A stretch of DNA of 64,000 nt, taken from positions 1-64,000 of the forward strand of contig NAVB01000017.1 in the NCBI GenBank assembly GCA_002179805.1, in the 5' to 3' direction. The notes beneath the pieces were generated by a model. The model made no database searches. It worked only from the letters and a program-made list of their open reading frames with translations, and was not told the origin of the DNA. Below are positions 32,801-44,242 of this stretch, in pieces. Both the position numbers and the translations under genes were made by a program. The first letter of the stretch is position 1; every line of letters begins with the position of its first letter. This stretch comes from Acanthamoeba lenticulata (taxonomy: Eukaryota > Discosea > Longamoebia > Acanthamoebidae).

Positions 32801-34022
32801 CGCTTCGCCCTCCGCGCCTTGCTGGTCTTCCAGGTGACGGTGGCGCTGCTCAGCCGGTTCCGACGCGCCATCACGCAGCAGCTGATGCGCCTCGTCCACG
32901 GCGTCGTCTCCGTCCTTTGCTGGATGGCTTCGACCGTCCTCCGCGCGCTCCAGGTTTGCTCTTCTTCTCTTTCTTCATTTATTTATTAATATTTAAATTG
33001 TATTGCATTCTTTACAATTTACATTTATAATTATGTTCTATTTGAAATCATTTCTTTACATATTTTAAATAACTCGATATTTGGCCGTGCAGCAAGTGTG
33101 GATGGCGGTGCAGAAGGTGCTGGGCGGTAACAACAAGCTGCTGGTGATGATCACGCGCTGGTGCTACGCCAACGGGAATGTGGGGAATGCACTGCTCACC
33201 ATCGCGGTGCCGCTCTGGATGTTCTGGCCGCTGGCCCTCCCGACCCTGCTCGGCAGCTCGGCCCTCTACATCCCGGCGCTGCTCCTCTGCGTGAGGCTCT
33301 TCTTCACGGGCTACAAGATCGTCGACCGCAACTGGGGCGACAAGTCGGCCGCCTTCTTCGAGCACAAGCTGCAGGTCGAGTCCGTGACCGTCGAGATCGG
33401 GCCCGTGGAGGACCACGGCATCCGCGTCCGCGTGAGGGCCACCAAGCCGCGCGGGCTCGCCTTGAAGGACTTCCGGGTCCACGTCGAGGGCAAGCGCTTC
33501 TGGGCCATGTTGAAGCGGCTCGTCGGGCCGGGCGTGGTCAACGCCTTCCGGTGGACCATGCACCCGCTCGACGTGCGGCCGTTCATGCAGCCGCAGGTCT
33601 TTGAGGCCGAGTCGGACCGCTTCGACGCCGTCATCTCCTTTGGCACCGAGCGCGGAGGCGCCGTCCACATCAGCCGCGCCACCATCGAGCGCCAGCTCCG
33701 CAACCTCGAGGCCGCCGTACGTCTACAACTCGAACTTTCAATTTATAATTATTATTATTATTATAAATTATTTTAATTTGTTTTAATTTATATCAACATT
33801 AGAATTAAATTTTTTATCTAAACTGTTTACTAGGGCGACGCGGAGCTGGCGCTGCGGCTCGAGTACGGAGAGAGCAACTTTGGCTGGACGGCGCTGGGCA
33901 CGCTGGCGGTCGTGGAGACGAGGCCGTCGCAGCTGCTGGCATTGGCCAACACGGGGCGGTCGTTCCCGACTGGACAACAACGGCAGCCAGCAGAGCAGCC
34001 GACGACAACGACCAGCGGATAA
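25938..34022 (+). CDS. Giant multi-pass repeat membrane protein with F-box (novel)
   Basis: Nineteen exons join in frame into 2,219 residues: 25938-26069, 26134-26198, 26260-26390, 26459-26525, 26592-26678, 26758-26941, 27020-27160, 27243-29306, 29363-29506, 29587-30399, 30476-30701, 30776-31002, 31076-31210, 31274-31836, 31918-32162, 32240-32644, 32736-32953, 33093-33716, 33834-34022. Residues 1-1540 are about 22 related modules. Each has a hydrophobic segment centred on LDLP or LDVP, a second hydrophobic run and a tryptophan ending (LWRLP-L-R-L or W-A-DLR). In the large exon two types alternate. An F-box follows (about 1573-1620; ERLPDEVLLQIFGYLGYADL), then more hydrophobic segments and a soluble C-terminal domain. 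Poly-Asp lies at about 29811-29842. F-boxes recruit Skp1/SCF ligases; a membrane-anchored ligase adaptor is inference. No family recognised. The first four introns are the least certain joins. Confidence 0.75.
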
Positions 34023-34638
34023 ATAGTTTTGTGATCATTTGGGATGATGCACGCGGTGGGTTTGACGCCAAACGACGATGCCAATATCCTTGTACAGACT
34101 GGGTCACGCACTCTTCAAATTTGATAATTCGTACGTTCGCCATGGCGCACGTGGTAACCGACTTTGCCAAAGATTTCCTTAACTTAGATTGAGCGCCAAA
34201 AAAGAAAGCGTTGCGTTGCGATGCATTTTTTCTTGCCTGATTACTCCTCCCGACCCCCTATTTAAGGACGTATTTTGCAACCATGTTCCTGTAGGAAGGT
34301 ATCTCTTGCCAAAAGAACATCAGCAATCAACTAAACCGAGCCGAGTTCTGGTCAAATTAGAGCTGGACACCAGCACGTGCGCCCGGGGGCCATCTGGTTC
34401 CCCGGCACTACACGAGGAGTCGTCAAGCAGGAGAGACCCGGCGAGAAGCCTCTCAGCCCTGCCTCTCGCTCGCTCGCCTCGGGCTCTCTTCTCAACCCAC
34501 CGCCTACCTATAAAGTAACACAACCTGTCGGGTGAACGTTTGCTGCGGGCCGGCGGGAGTCCGGCCACTGCGCCACACGAACACGGCCGGGGAGGAGGCT
34601 TCCTCGGGGTTCTCTCTCGTCGCTTGGACGTTTTGTCC
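34023..34638. other. Intergenic region upstream of the first Zn2Cys6 regulator
   Basis: No gene is visible. TATTTAAG occurs at 34259-34266 and TATAAAG at 34509-34515; the latter is 124 bases before the ATG and is the better TATA candidate. Confidence 0.5.
34509..34515 (+). promoter_or_regulatory. Candidate TATA box
   Basis: TATAAAG, 124 bases upstream of the regulator start at 34639. Confidence 0.4.
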
Positions 34639-36614
34639 ATGCAAGAGCCCTTTAGACCCTATGGCCAGGGGCTCCGATATAGCCCTTCACCATCTTGCTC
34701 CTCCTCTTCCTCTTCCTCTTCTACTTCCTCTACTTCTTCTTCCTCGACTGTTCCTTCAGTGGCATCGACCTCTACAACGGCCAGCACAACAACATCTTCT
34801 TTTGGATCTTCTTCTTCCTCTTTCTCGAGCCCTGCCCGAGGCGGCAGACACCGCCAGCAACCTCTGCCGGTAGATGACGGAGCCCCGGAGGACGGGAGAA
34901 CCGGGGCCATCACTCCACCCAGCAGGCGCCTGGGCCACGGGAAGGCCTGTAACCACTGCCGCCTGGCTCACACGGCCTGCGACGACCGGTGCGTCTTCCC
35001 ATCCTCGAGGCCTTTGGGCTGTTGTAGCGGCTGACGCTCGGCTGTTGATGAGCTCCTCAGGGAGCGGCCTTGCCAGCGCTGCGTGCGTTTGGGCCGAGGC
35101 CACCTCTGTAACGACGTGCCCGCGCTGCGTCGAGGCCGGCCGCCATCTACCAAGTCCAGAAATTCGCCATCGCCCACCGCCTCGGTGGCCGGCGCCTCGT
35201 CGTCCTCGTCTTTTTCGTCCTCTCCCTCTTTGACGTCGGCTGCGGAAGCTCCGGACCAGTCTAAGCGTCAACGAAAACGAGACCCAGTGGAGGCGGACGC
35301 GTCCGTCCTGGTCGTGGAGGAAGTTGAGCCGAGGAGAAAGCGCGTAAAGAACGAGCAGCGATACCGCTCTGACCAACCTCCAGCGGTGATGCCCCCGATG
35401 GACGAGTCAGGCGTGACCGACTTGGTCATTCGGTTGGCCGACGAAGTGCGTGCCTTGCAGCAAAGTCTACGCGAGATACGCCATCGCCTTGCCCTTGTTG
35501 AAGCCCAGCAGCTCTTTCGAGGAAACCAGTCGACCTTCCGTCCGGTGTCTACATCTCCTCTGCCCACAAGCGGTCAGCTGCGGCAAGGCGGCCAGGCTTC
35601 ACCAAGCAGGGACCACCGGCCCCTCACGCCCGCTGAGCTCAGCCTCGTGCCGTCGTCCTCCTCCTCGTCATCAAGCTTTGGCGAAGGCGTCAAGCCGACG
35701 CCCTCGGGCGAGTGGGACGCACTCCCGTCGTCGGTCAAGCACAGCTGGTCGTCCGTGCCGTTGGTCTCCCGCACTTCTACCTCGGTCCTTGACCAAGCCC
35801 CACCAGCTAGTAGAGCGCCTTCCCAGTGGAGCAGCCTGCCGTCGGCGCCCAGCCTGGGTCATGAGCAGGTGACTGACGCCTGGCGTATCCTCAAGGACAT
35901 GAGCCAGGTGCTCCCGTTTCTACGAGAATACGCGCTCTCGCCCAGCGACTTTGTCGTGCAAGACCTCCGCTGCCCGGTGGTGGTCTTTGCTCCTCCAATG
36001 AGACAGCATCACTCTACAGTCTCCCCCAAATACGCCAACGAAGCCTTCCTCTCGCTCAGCGGCTACTCTTGGGTACAGTCATGTGTCGTTCTGCCCTCAA
36101 CTGATCTTCTTTTCACAAGTGCTGACTCCATTCCTTTCCTGGCTTGCGCAGGACGAGCTCGTGAACGTGCCTCTCACTTGGCTCTTCTCCATGTCGAAGC
36201 GGACCGCCTCTGTTCTGCTGGACTACGTAGCCAACGCGTACGTGCTTCCTCTTCTTGGGTTGGCCAGAGGACTCACTCGAGTGAATGGTGTCGGTGTTCA
36301 GTGGACCGATGAACGTGAGCCCACCGTTCCGATTGCGGCCACTTCTGCGGCAGCGCAACGGCGAGATGCTCCGACTGGAGGAGACGGCGCAGTACTTCAC
36401 GGACGAGCGAGGAGAGGTACTTTCCATCACCTTCATGACCACCACCATCACTGCAAGTGTGTGATGTACACGATGGATGGATGGACGATCTTCACTACGT
36501 AAACTGACGTCATGATGATGACAGGTGGTCCAGTGCGTGATGAGCTTAGAGGGTTGGCGACCAGGCATGCCTGGAGATGATGAGATCTTTGGATGGAGAC
36601 CGCTGTTGCTGTGA
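34639..36614 (+). CDS. Zn2Cys6 transcription factor with PAS-like domain (1)
   Basis: Five exons (34639-34988, 35061-36072, 36152-36237, 36302-36416, 36525-36614) give 550 residues. A Ser-rich N-terminus leads to a binuclear zinc cluster split by intron 1 (KACNHCRLAHTAC, then RPCQRCVRLGRGHLC) and a basic RRGRPP tail. A heptad-like region (DLVIRLADEVRALQQSLREI) may dimerise. Near the C-terminus a PAS-like domain reads SDFVVQDLRCPVVVFAPP, then YANEAFLSLSGYS, and ends in GW-x-P. Such proteins bind DNA as regulators; target unknown. It is a paralogue of the gene at 51108-53185. Its fourth exon has the same length (115 bases) and phase as the paralogue's third. Confidence 0.88.
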
Positions 36615-36735
36615 AGCGTCGATTCTCGAGCAAAAATTACCAAAAAAGCAACAAACAACTAAATATAAAATTGTTCTTCTCTCTTGAGCGGGTTCCAATG
36701 CAACCACAAATCTAAATTTATAATGTTATTTCTGT

Positions 36736-38795
36736 TCATGGCCTCCATCGAAGAAGGGAGCCGCCGCCCTCTTCTTCGAGGGAGGAGAGGAAGGAGAAGG
36801 CAAACTCGTAGGCACTGAAGCGTGTCGAGCTCACAAAGGCCGAGCGCAGCGTCGACGGGCCAAGGCCGGAGAAGAAGGCGCGCACGCCGCCGCGCGCCCA
36901 GCAGGCTCGCATCACCTCCACCGCTCCGCGTCGCTCAGCATAGAAGCCCGGCGTCACGGGCTGGCCCTGCAGGTTGGCCTTGATCACCTGCGTGTCGTCC
37001 CCCGCCACGAAAATGAGCATAATAAAAAAAAGTTAAATAAATAAGAAATTGATGACGTTGGACGGGCAAAGCGCACGTCGAGCGGGAAGTTGGCGAAGCC
37101 GGCCGCCATGCCCGAGAGGCCGCCGGCGACCATAATGGCCAGCGAGTGGTCCTTCCCGTTGGGCGTGCTGTGCCGAGGTGGTGTGTTGGTGTGAGTTAGC
37201 GCAGATGAAGATCTCGCCGACCGGACGGCTGGACGTACGGGCCCATGGCGCGGTTGATGGCGTATTTGAGTTGTTCGTAGCACCCAAAGTAGACCGAACA
37301 GAAGATCATCTCCCGGAACAGGTTCACGTTGAAGCCTGGCACCACAAACGTTTGGCGTTGAACAACTTTCTTTGCCTAGAGGAAGAAGAAGACCGATTGA
37401 GTGCATGTACCATTGTAGAGGATCTTGGGGCCGTGCATCTTGACGATCTCTCGCGCGCAGTGAAAGCTGCCTCGGTACCTGTTTATGATTTTGTCGGCCA
37501 TGTTGGTGAACAAGGCACATAGAGCCCCGTGGGAAGTGCCTTTGTAGAGTACCGCTTGAGAGATACGTTATCGAGCTGAAGCTGGACCTTCACCATCTCG
37601 AACGGTGTGGAGAGGAAAGTTGCAATGGCACCAACACCCGCCCCGGCTAGGAAGTACTGGTACCCCGCGAGCCGCTCTGAACAAGTAGAACAATTCTTGG
37701 TTAATTATTAAATAAATATTAAAAAGGAAATTTCGTCAACAAAAATGGTCCCACAAGCGCAGCAAAGAGGCAGAATGGAAGCGATAAAAAGCGCCGCCGG
37801 GCCGAGAGGAAGACTGCTGGGATGAGCTCGTCTGGTGGCGGGCGTAGCCTTCAAAGCTACGGACGCAGAGATGCGTAGGGGTTCAATTCCTCCTTCCTAG
37901 CGCCTCTTTTGTGCCTTTTTCTTGTTCTCCTTTTGAAACGGTTCGTACCTGGCGTTGTGGAGGACGTTGTAGTGGTCGTGTTGCGGCGTTGGGGATCTTC
38001 CTTGGCCAAGAGGACGAAGGCCTGGCTCCACTCTTGCAGCATCAGCTTCAGCTGGCCGTAGACGGAGAACGAGCTACACAGACGACCGATCAACATCATG
38101 ATACGTATGAAGAAGAAGCAGCAGCTAAGCAGTAAGGACGGCAGGAGGAAGAGGTGTACAGCATGTTGAGGATGGTGAGGCTGACCAAGGGCGAGCCCAT
38201 CCCACGAAATAGGCTTCGCACCTGCACAGAAGAGACGCAGAGATGCAGCACAACGAACAAGAAGCAGAACAAGTGAGAAAGGAGGTAACCACGAGGTAGA
38301 AGGAGGATGCCGCATACGCCCTCATGCTTGACGACGCTCAGGAGGCAGTCGAGGGCGCCCCGGTAGTGCGATTGGGTCTGCAGCCGCACTGCAGCCGTTG
38401 GCCATAAGTGTCACACGCGTACACACAAGCTCAAGAACGCTCAATGGTCGCTACCACTGTGGAAGAGAGTACCTTTCACGGTATCGAGCGGGTGGCCTGT
38501 GCACGATATAAGGCCAACAGGAAGAAGGTTTCATCAATGATCAGGTGCCCACGTGACACTTTTGAGATCTGCAGACATACCAATGCAGGTTCCCACGACA
38601 CCAGCAAAAAAGCCTGTTGTGCATTGTAAAAGTGCGATTAGAGCAAGATTTGAGCAAAACGCCGCGATTTGGTGTGATTTTGCCGGAAGTCAAGAAAAGC
38701 GCACCGGCGAGTACATCCTTGACCCCTCGCTTGTGCGTGAGGTGGGTCGCAACTGACCTTGCCGCAGCCGTATCCTCTGATGGCGATCGTGACAT
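36736..38795 (-). CDS. Mitochondrial carrier family (SLC25) protein
   Basis: Eleven exons (38795-38705, 38613-38581, 38496-38473, 38388-38318, 38221-38160, 38073-37949, 37676-37553, 37478-37411, 37335-37239, 37167-37077, 36987-36736) give 345 residues. The three carrier signatures are clear: HPLDTVKVRLQTQ, TPFEMVKVQLQLD and FPLDVIKANLQGQ, each opening a two-helix repeat. The start resembles carnitine/ornithine-type carriers (GVKDVLAG). It would sit in the mitochondrial inner membrane and exchange small metabolites; the substrate cannot be assigned by eye. Exon 3 is only 24 bases. The intron between exons 6 and 7 (37677-37948) contains a tRNA-Sec gene on the other strand. Confidence 0.9.
37783..37790 (+). 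promoter_or_regulatory. TATA-like box of the tRNA-Sec gene
   Basis: GATAAAAA lies 26-33 bases before the tRNA. Animal tRNA-Sec genes use an upstream TATA at about -30, which fits this position. Confidence 0.45.
37816..37902 (+). tRNA. tRNA-Sec (selenocysteine), anticodon UCA
   Basis: The gene is 87 bases, the usual tRNA-Sec length. Acceptor: GCTGGGATG pairs with CTTCCTAGC, with one G-T and one T-T as in the human molecule. D stem GCTCG/CGGGC. Anticodon stem GTAGC/GCTAC encloses CTTCAAA, with TCA at 37851-37853. The long variable arm is a perfect hairpin (ACGCA-GAGA-TGCGT). The T loop is GGTTCAATTCC (37880-37890, also the B box), and the discriminator base is G. The extended acceptor, short T stem and long variable arm separate it from tRNA-Ser and from a UCA suppressor. 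It decodes UGA as selenocysteine in selenoprotein mRNAs. It lies antisense in a carrier-gene intron. Confidence 0.93.
37907..37910 (+). terminator. Pol III terminator
   Basis: A TTTT run begins four bases after the tRNA-Sec discriminator base. Confidence 0.7.
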
Positions 38796-38893
38796 CTGCA
38801 AAGTGGCGGGAAAAAAGTAGCGAGAAAACAAGAAAACAATTATTTTATTGTTTATTTTATTGTTTATTTTATTGTTTTGGTGTCAACCGATTG

Positions 38894-40175
38894 TCAGACG
38901 GTAGCCTTTTCGATGGAAACGGGAGGGTTGGTGTCGAGGGCCGATTTCTTCGTTCGGCCCAAGTCGTACAGAAAGTACAGCGCGTAGAGGGAGAGAGCCT
39001 GTCCCCACCCCCACACAAGTCAGAGCATGGCCCAAGCATATAAGAAAAAAGGTGGTCAAGTGGAAGGTACCTGGAAGATGGAATTGATGTAGAGGAGGAT
39101 CGTCATGGACGACTTGGCCGGGATCACCCAGCACACTGTTCGGCACACATAAGTGAGATCCACTTGCCAGGAAGAAAAACGAGAAGAGGGTAACAGTTTC
39201 AGGAAGAGAGGAAGGTACTGTAGACGCCCAGGATTCCGCCGATGAGGTTGATCATCTGGGAGGTGAGCGAGACGCCGCCGGTCGTCCGCGCCGAGTAGCA
39301 CTCGAGCAGTTGTGGGAAGTGGCTCAGCACCTGCGTGATCGGCTTGATGCTGTTTGTGTAGACTAAAAAAATAGAATTAAATTATTAATAATAAGTAGCT
39401 ATACAACAGCTAAAATCACAAACGAACCAACGCTTTCGGGAAAGAAAGACCAGAGGGTCAGGGGCACGAGCGGGAAGAAGAGCCACAGGCTGTAGTTGGG
39501 GTCCTTCTTGTAGATCGAAAATCTGGGCACGGAAATGGGTTGAGCGCGCAGAGCGTGAAGACGATAACGACAACGAGGCAGGTGCAGCAGCTGCAGGGAC
39601 GTACTGGACGCAAAAGACCGAATGCTGGATGGTGTTGCACAATCCGTACAACACCACTGGCCATGTTTCTGCGTCAATCACGGCCGTCCGGGCCCAGCCG
39701 AGTCAGCTCCAGATCGTGTGCCCCAAGTTGCTTGGCAGGGTGTACCGCCACTGACCCAGGCGTTGACAACGAGGAAGCAGGAGCCCACCAGCTTGATAAG
39801 GATTCCCGGCACGCTGAAGCCCGCAACCGACTTACGCTTGTAGTTGAGGTACGTCTGTGGCAAGTACCTTCATCATTTAAGTCAGCCGTTAGCATTTTGA
39901 TCAACAACGGACTCAGCAGACAAAGCAAGGTGCTTGCCGCCAGAGAAAGGGAAGCGATTTCGTTGTGAATGTGCCGATTAAGATTGAATTGATGTTGATT
40001 TTGAGAATGGACTGGACGGCAGGATGTACTGAACGCTAAAGAGAAGCGTGGCGATGGTGCCCGCAATCTGGGCGTAGGTAATGGCGCTGTTGAACAGCTC
40101 CTCTTCCATAAGATCACCAGGATCCTCCACCAGCCGGAATGCGGTCAAGCCCTCTTGACCCTCTGGCTCAGCCAT
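38894..40175 (-). CDS. PQ-loop repeat membrane protein
   Basis: Seven exons (40175-40030, 39867-39746, 39668-39605, 39522-39428, 39362-39219, 39135-39071, 38998-38894) give 246 residues. Two PQ-loop motifs are present: YLPQTYLNYKRKSVAGFS near residue 50 and HFPQLLECYSARTTGGVSL near 155, each followed by hydrophobic helices, for about seven membrane spans. The family includes cystinosin, lysosomal amino-acid exporters (SLC66) and MPDU1. The exact subgroup is not assigned; an organellar membrane is likely. The 3' end lies only about 100 bases from the start of the downstream carrier gene on the same strand. Confidence 0.85.
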
Positions 40176-40834
40176 CCCTCTTTCGCGTTGTTGTGCCCTC
40201 TTCTCTTGCGGCTTGACCTACCCCCTTTGTGAGTTGGTCGGTGCCACACCTGGTCTGGCGCGTTGTTAGGCGCGTTGTCGTGCGTTTATGGGCCTTGTCA
40301 CTGCGGGGCACGCCTGCATTTCGTCCCAAGACGCCACGTCAGCACGTATGGTGCCTGGGCGCAGCTACCTCGCCAACGGCGCGTGTGCGGCTGCACACCA
40401 CCGCGACATGGCCGTGATGAAGCTTGCCTCGAGCTCGAACGAAGCTCGTTCCTTGTCCTGCAGCTCTCAACACCCCCAGCATTGGCGGCATACCTAAAAT
40501 TATTGGGTCTTGCCTCATTCTCCGGCACTCGAACAACAGGCGCACAACCGCCACTCGTTGTCCCTTCGCGATACACGACTCCTGCATAGCAAGCTTGCGC
40601 CAGCTCCCTCTAGCTGCAGGTCAGGTTCATTCCCATTCTCACTTTTTTTCGCCTTTTCTTTTCGATTGTGCTGCAATAGATGTGCCTGCAATTATTTTCA
40701 TCAAACTCATCCTCTTCTGGTCTGCCCTTTTTTGATCTTTTTTAATATCACCTTTTATTGATTTTATAAATTTGTAAACCTCTTTTAAAAAATAGAGGTT
40801 CTTTGTTTGGACCGCAAGGGCGCAGCCTTGAGCC
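40176..40834. other. Divergent promoter region
   Basis: This lies between the PQ-loop gene and the F-box/WD40 gene, which are transcribed away from each other. About 40650-40800 is A/T-rich with T runs. Open frames inside are short and unconvincing. Confidence 0.5.
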
Positions 40835-43800
40835 ATGGACGTGGCAGCGACGTTCACGACGCGGCGAGGCGCCGCAGCCGACCGCTTCTTTCGTGGTGCT
40901 GCAGCTGACGCGGAGGACGACAGCAGCAACACGAAGGACGCCGCGAGCACTTCTTCGGTGCGCGAGGAGGCCGAAGACACCGGCAGCAACAGCGGCGAGC
41001 AGTGCTTCGTCCCGACCGACGCCATCGAGCAGGTCCTGAACGACCCCTACCTGCTCCTCGAGATCTTTCGCCACCTCTTTGGCTCCTTCATTTTCTCTTC
41101 TTCTTCTTCTCCTTCTACTTCTTCTAGTTCGTCCTCTTCATCGTTCTCGTCAGCGCCCACACGAGAGCACCTGAGGCCGGCCCATCGGCGGCTGGCCAAC
41201 GTGCGACGCGTGAGCACGCTGTGGCGCGACGTGGCCCGCGTGGTGGCCCCGCCCATGGACTACCTGCGGGCGCGGCCCTCGTGCCGCGTGCTGACCGCCG
41301 GGACGGGCATCGACGCGCCCTCGTCTGCGGACGCCTTCTTCAACTCGTCGCTCCTCTCGCTCACCACGCTCGTCCTCCCGACCCTTCCCTTCCCTTCGTC
41401 TCCTTCACCGTCTTCTTCTTCTTCGTCCTCGACTTCATCGTCGTCAACCTCGGTGCCGTTCCTGTCGACGTCGACAGCGACGTCGACCACGACAGCTTCG
41501 TCGTCGACGACAGCGACAGCGGCAGAGACACAGGGCGGCGGCGGCTTGAAGCTGTACCTTGTGAGCGGCTACTCCGAGGGCGAGGTCAAGATCTGGGACG
41601 TGGACGCCCGCGGCCCACACGGCAGCCACTGCGTCAAGACGCTCCAGTACTCGAGCCTCCAATACTTTAACCGCCACTTCCGCTCCATGGCCCTCGCCAG
41701 CCTCGTCGAACCCGGCCAAGACCTCGACTACGATGCGGGCCACGACGATAACGACAACGACAACGACGACAAAGACGAGTTGGCCAACGACGAACAGGTG
41801 GGCCTGATGGCGCGTCTGGGCTCGGCCTCGCCCTTCTCGCTTGTGCGCTCCGCGGCGTTTGGCGTCAGTGGAGGCGGCAGCAACAGCGCGTCCTCGTCGC
41901 CGCTGATGCAGCGCACGGTCGACGACGTGCCCACGCGCACGCGCAAGCGCTCGTGGCTCCCCAAGAAATGGGACCGTCGTGCCTTCAAGTCGTCGGCGTT
42001 GAGCAGGAGCCAGCCGTCCTTGTTCTCCATCCCGCTGGACACCGCGGCAACGGCAACAACGACAACGGCGAGCGCGACTTCCAAGTTAACGTTGACATCA
42101 ACGTCCACGTCGTCCGCGCCGTCGTCCCCAGCGGCGTCGCCGCGGCCGGTCATGGCCGCCGAGGCCGACACCACAGAGGGCATCAGCATGACCCAGCGGG
42201 GCTACACCAGCGCGCCGGTCTCGTTGCACCGCAGCCGCTTCTCCCTGTATCGCGGTACGGCGGTGCTCTTCTGAGGCAAACGGTCGTGTTTGTGGATGTG
42301 TGTGGAGAGACTGACGTTGTGCGCAACAACCAGAGCGATTCGTGGCGCAGGAGGGCAGCCTCGAGAGCGCCATCGCGAACGGAGAGTCGGCCACGAGCCC
42401 CCGACGCGACGCCGAAGACGGCGAAGTTCACGAGAATGAGACGGCGCAGAAGAACGAAGAAGTCGGCCCAGAGTTGGTGGTGGTGGAGGACGAGGAGGAG
42501 CGGCGCAGGGTGCGTGGCAGGAGCGAAAGCGTTGGCAGTAAGGCGCCGCGCCGGGGCCATTTGGCCAGCGTGCACTACCGCCTGGTCCTCATCTGGGACG
42601 TCATCACAGGCGAGTGCCTGCACGTCCTCGACGGCCATACCCTGGAAGGTGCCTGTCTCCTTGGCTTGTTTTTGTTTTTTTTTTTGTTTATATTTTTCTG
42701 ATTTTTTGTCCATGTGAAGTGAACGCGCTGCAGCCCCTCAAGGGCGGGCGGCAGCTGGCTAGTGGCTCTGAGGACAAGTGCATCCGCATCTGGGATACTA
42801 CCACTGGGCAGTGCCTTCGGTACTCTCTTTGCTCCTTTTAAATATTCGTTTTTCTCCTTTGGAATGTCAAGAATGCCCGTCTGACAGGCAACGTGCCCCT
42901 TTCCCAGCATGTTGCAGCGGATGATGGGCATCATGCGCAGCCCCGTCCTGTCGCTCGCCACGCTGCCCAACGGCCTCCTCGTGGCCGGCGCCGAGAACAA
43001 CAAGATCACCATATGGGACCCCGACACCGGTACGCACCGCCTGCCCGCAGCAGGTGGGCGCCAGGCCCACGCTCGGGCAGAACTGATCAGAAGAGAGACG
43101 TTGCAGGTAAGCGGGTGACGACGACAAAGGGCGCGACGGAGCCCGTGTGGCACTTCCAGGTCCTGCGCGATCGCGAGGGCCTGTTTGCCGATTCGTCGTC
43201 CGGGGCGGCGGCCCTGCGGCTGATCGCGTCCACGGGCCACTGGGACCCGGACAAGCGCACCCACCCGGGCCAGGTCGCCGTCTGGGACGTCGGCGGCGTC
43301 GGCGGCAGCGGCGGTGGCGGCCGCAAGCTGCGCACGCTCTTTCAGCACGACGGCTACGCGCGCAACATGATCGGCCTGCCGGGCGGCTACCTGGCCGTGG
43401 CCTTTCATTACTACGGATCGTCCAACACGCGAGCGCGCCTCATCATCCTCGACCTCCGGGCCATCGCCGCCACGCCCGCGCCGCCGCAGCCGCCGTCGCT
43501 GCCGGCCACGCCTACCGGCACGCCCTTGGCCGGGCGCCGGCGGACCGTCTCGGTCGACGCCGACGCCGACAATGACGACAACAATGTCGACACCAACAGC
43601 AGCAACAACGAGGCCGACAAGCCAAGGACCAAGAAGGCGGCGGGCTTGCGCGCCTCGTCCCTCGTCTCGCCCGCGCGGAGGCGGGCGCGCCTGCGTCAGA
43701 GTGGCGGTGGCGGCGACCCGCAACAAACCGCGGTTACAGTGCAGCCGCCACCGCCGTCTTCGGCCGAAGGAGGGTCCGAGTCGCCGCCGCCCTTGATGTA

Positions 43801-44137
43801 CATCGCGCGACGGAGCGGCGGCGAGTGGCTTGTGCCCTTCACGGGCCAGCTGCACGCAGCCGGGACGGGCCTCGAGGCGGCCGACGAGGATGGCGGTGAT
43901 GAACAGCAGCAGCAGCGCCAACAGAAGGAGGAAGAAGAGGAGGAAGGGCTCGACGAGGAGGTCGAGACACCGGCGGTGGAAGAGGAGGAAGAAGGCGACG
44001 GGACGACGTGGCGGCTGGTGCCCGGCACCAAGGACATCAAGATCAACTCCATGGTGGTGCTCCCCGACGGGCGTCTCGTTGGCGCTGTCTCAGATGGATC
44101 CATCCTGGTGTGGTCCTTTGACACCAAGAGTCGCTGA
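40835..44137 (+). CDS. F-box-like WD40 repeat protein
   Basis: Five exons (40835-42254, 42334-42648, 42720-42819, 42908-43029, 43107-44137) give 995 residues. Around residues 70-145 an F-box-like region (NDPYLLLEIFRHLF, then VRRVSTLWRDVARV) is interrupted by a poly-Ser insertion. WD40 blades follow, with clear cores at EGEVKIWDVDA, YRLVLIWDVITGECLHVLDGH, GSEDKCIRIWDTTTGQCL, NNKITIWDPDTG and a last one at DGSILVWSF. Long Ser, Thr and Asp/Glu tracts separate the blades. F-box/WD40 proteins select substrates for SCF ubiquitin ligases; no substrate can be inferred. Some blades are degenerate, so the propeller count is uncertain. Confidence 0.82.
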
Positions 44138-44242
44138 CTTGCCTACAGACGCTCTTGGACCCAACATGAATGAAACTGTACAGCTTTGAATGAAATATTT
44201 ACAATCAATCTCGTAAAGATTAAGAATTAAAAGCAGGAATGC

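Noticed and set aside
37553..37570. Reading the carrier gene straight through RYSTKALPTG
   Set aside because: It ends in a stop and breaks the carrier pattern; the GTACTC donor to the exon starting at 37478 restores it.
37816..37902. tRNA-Ser or a UGA suppressor tRNA
   Set aside because: The 87-base length, extended acceptor stem, T-T mismatch in the acceptor and G discriminator match tRNA-Sec instead.
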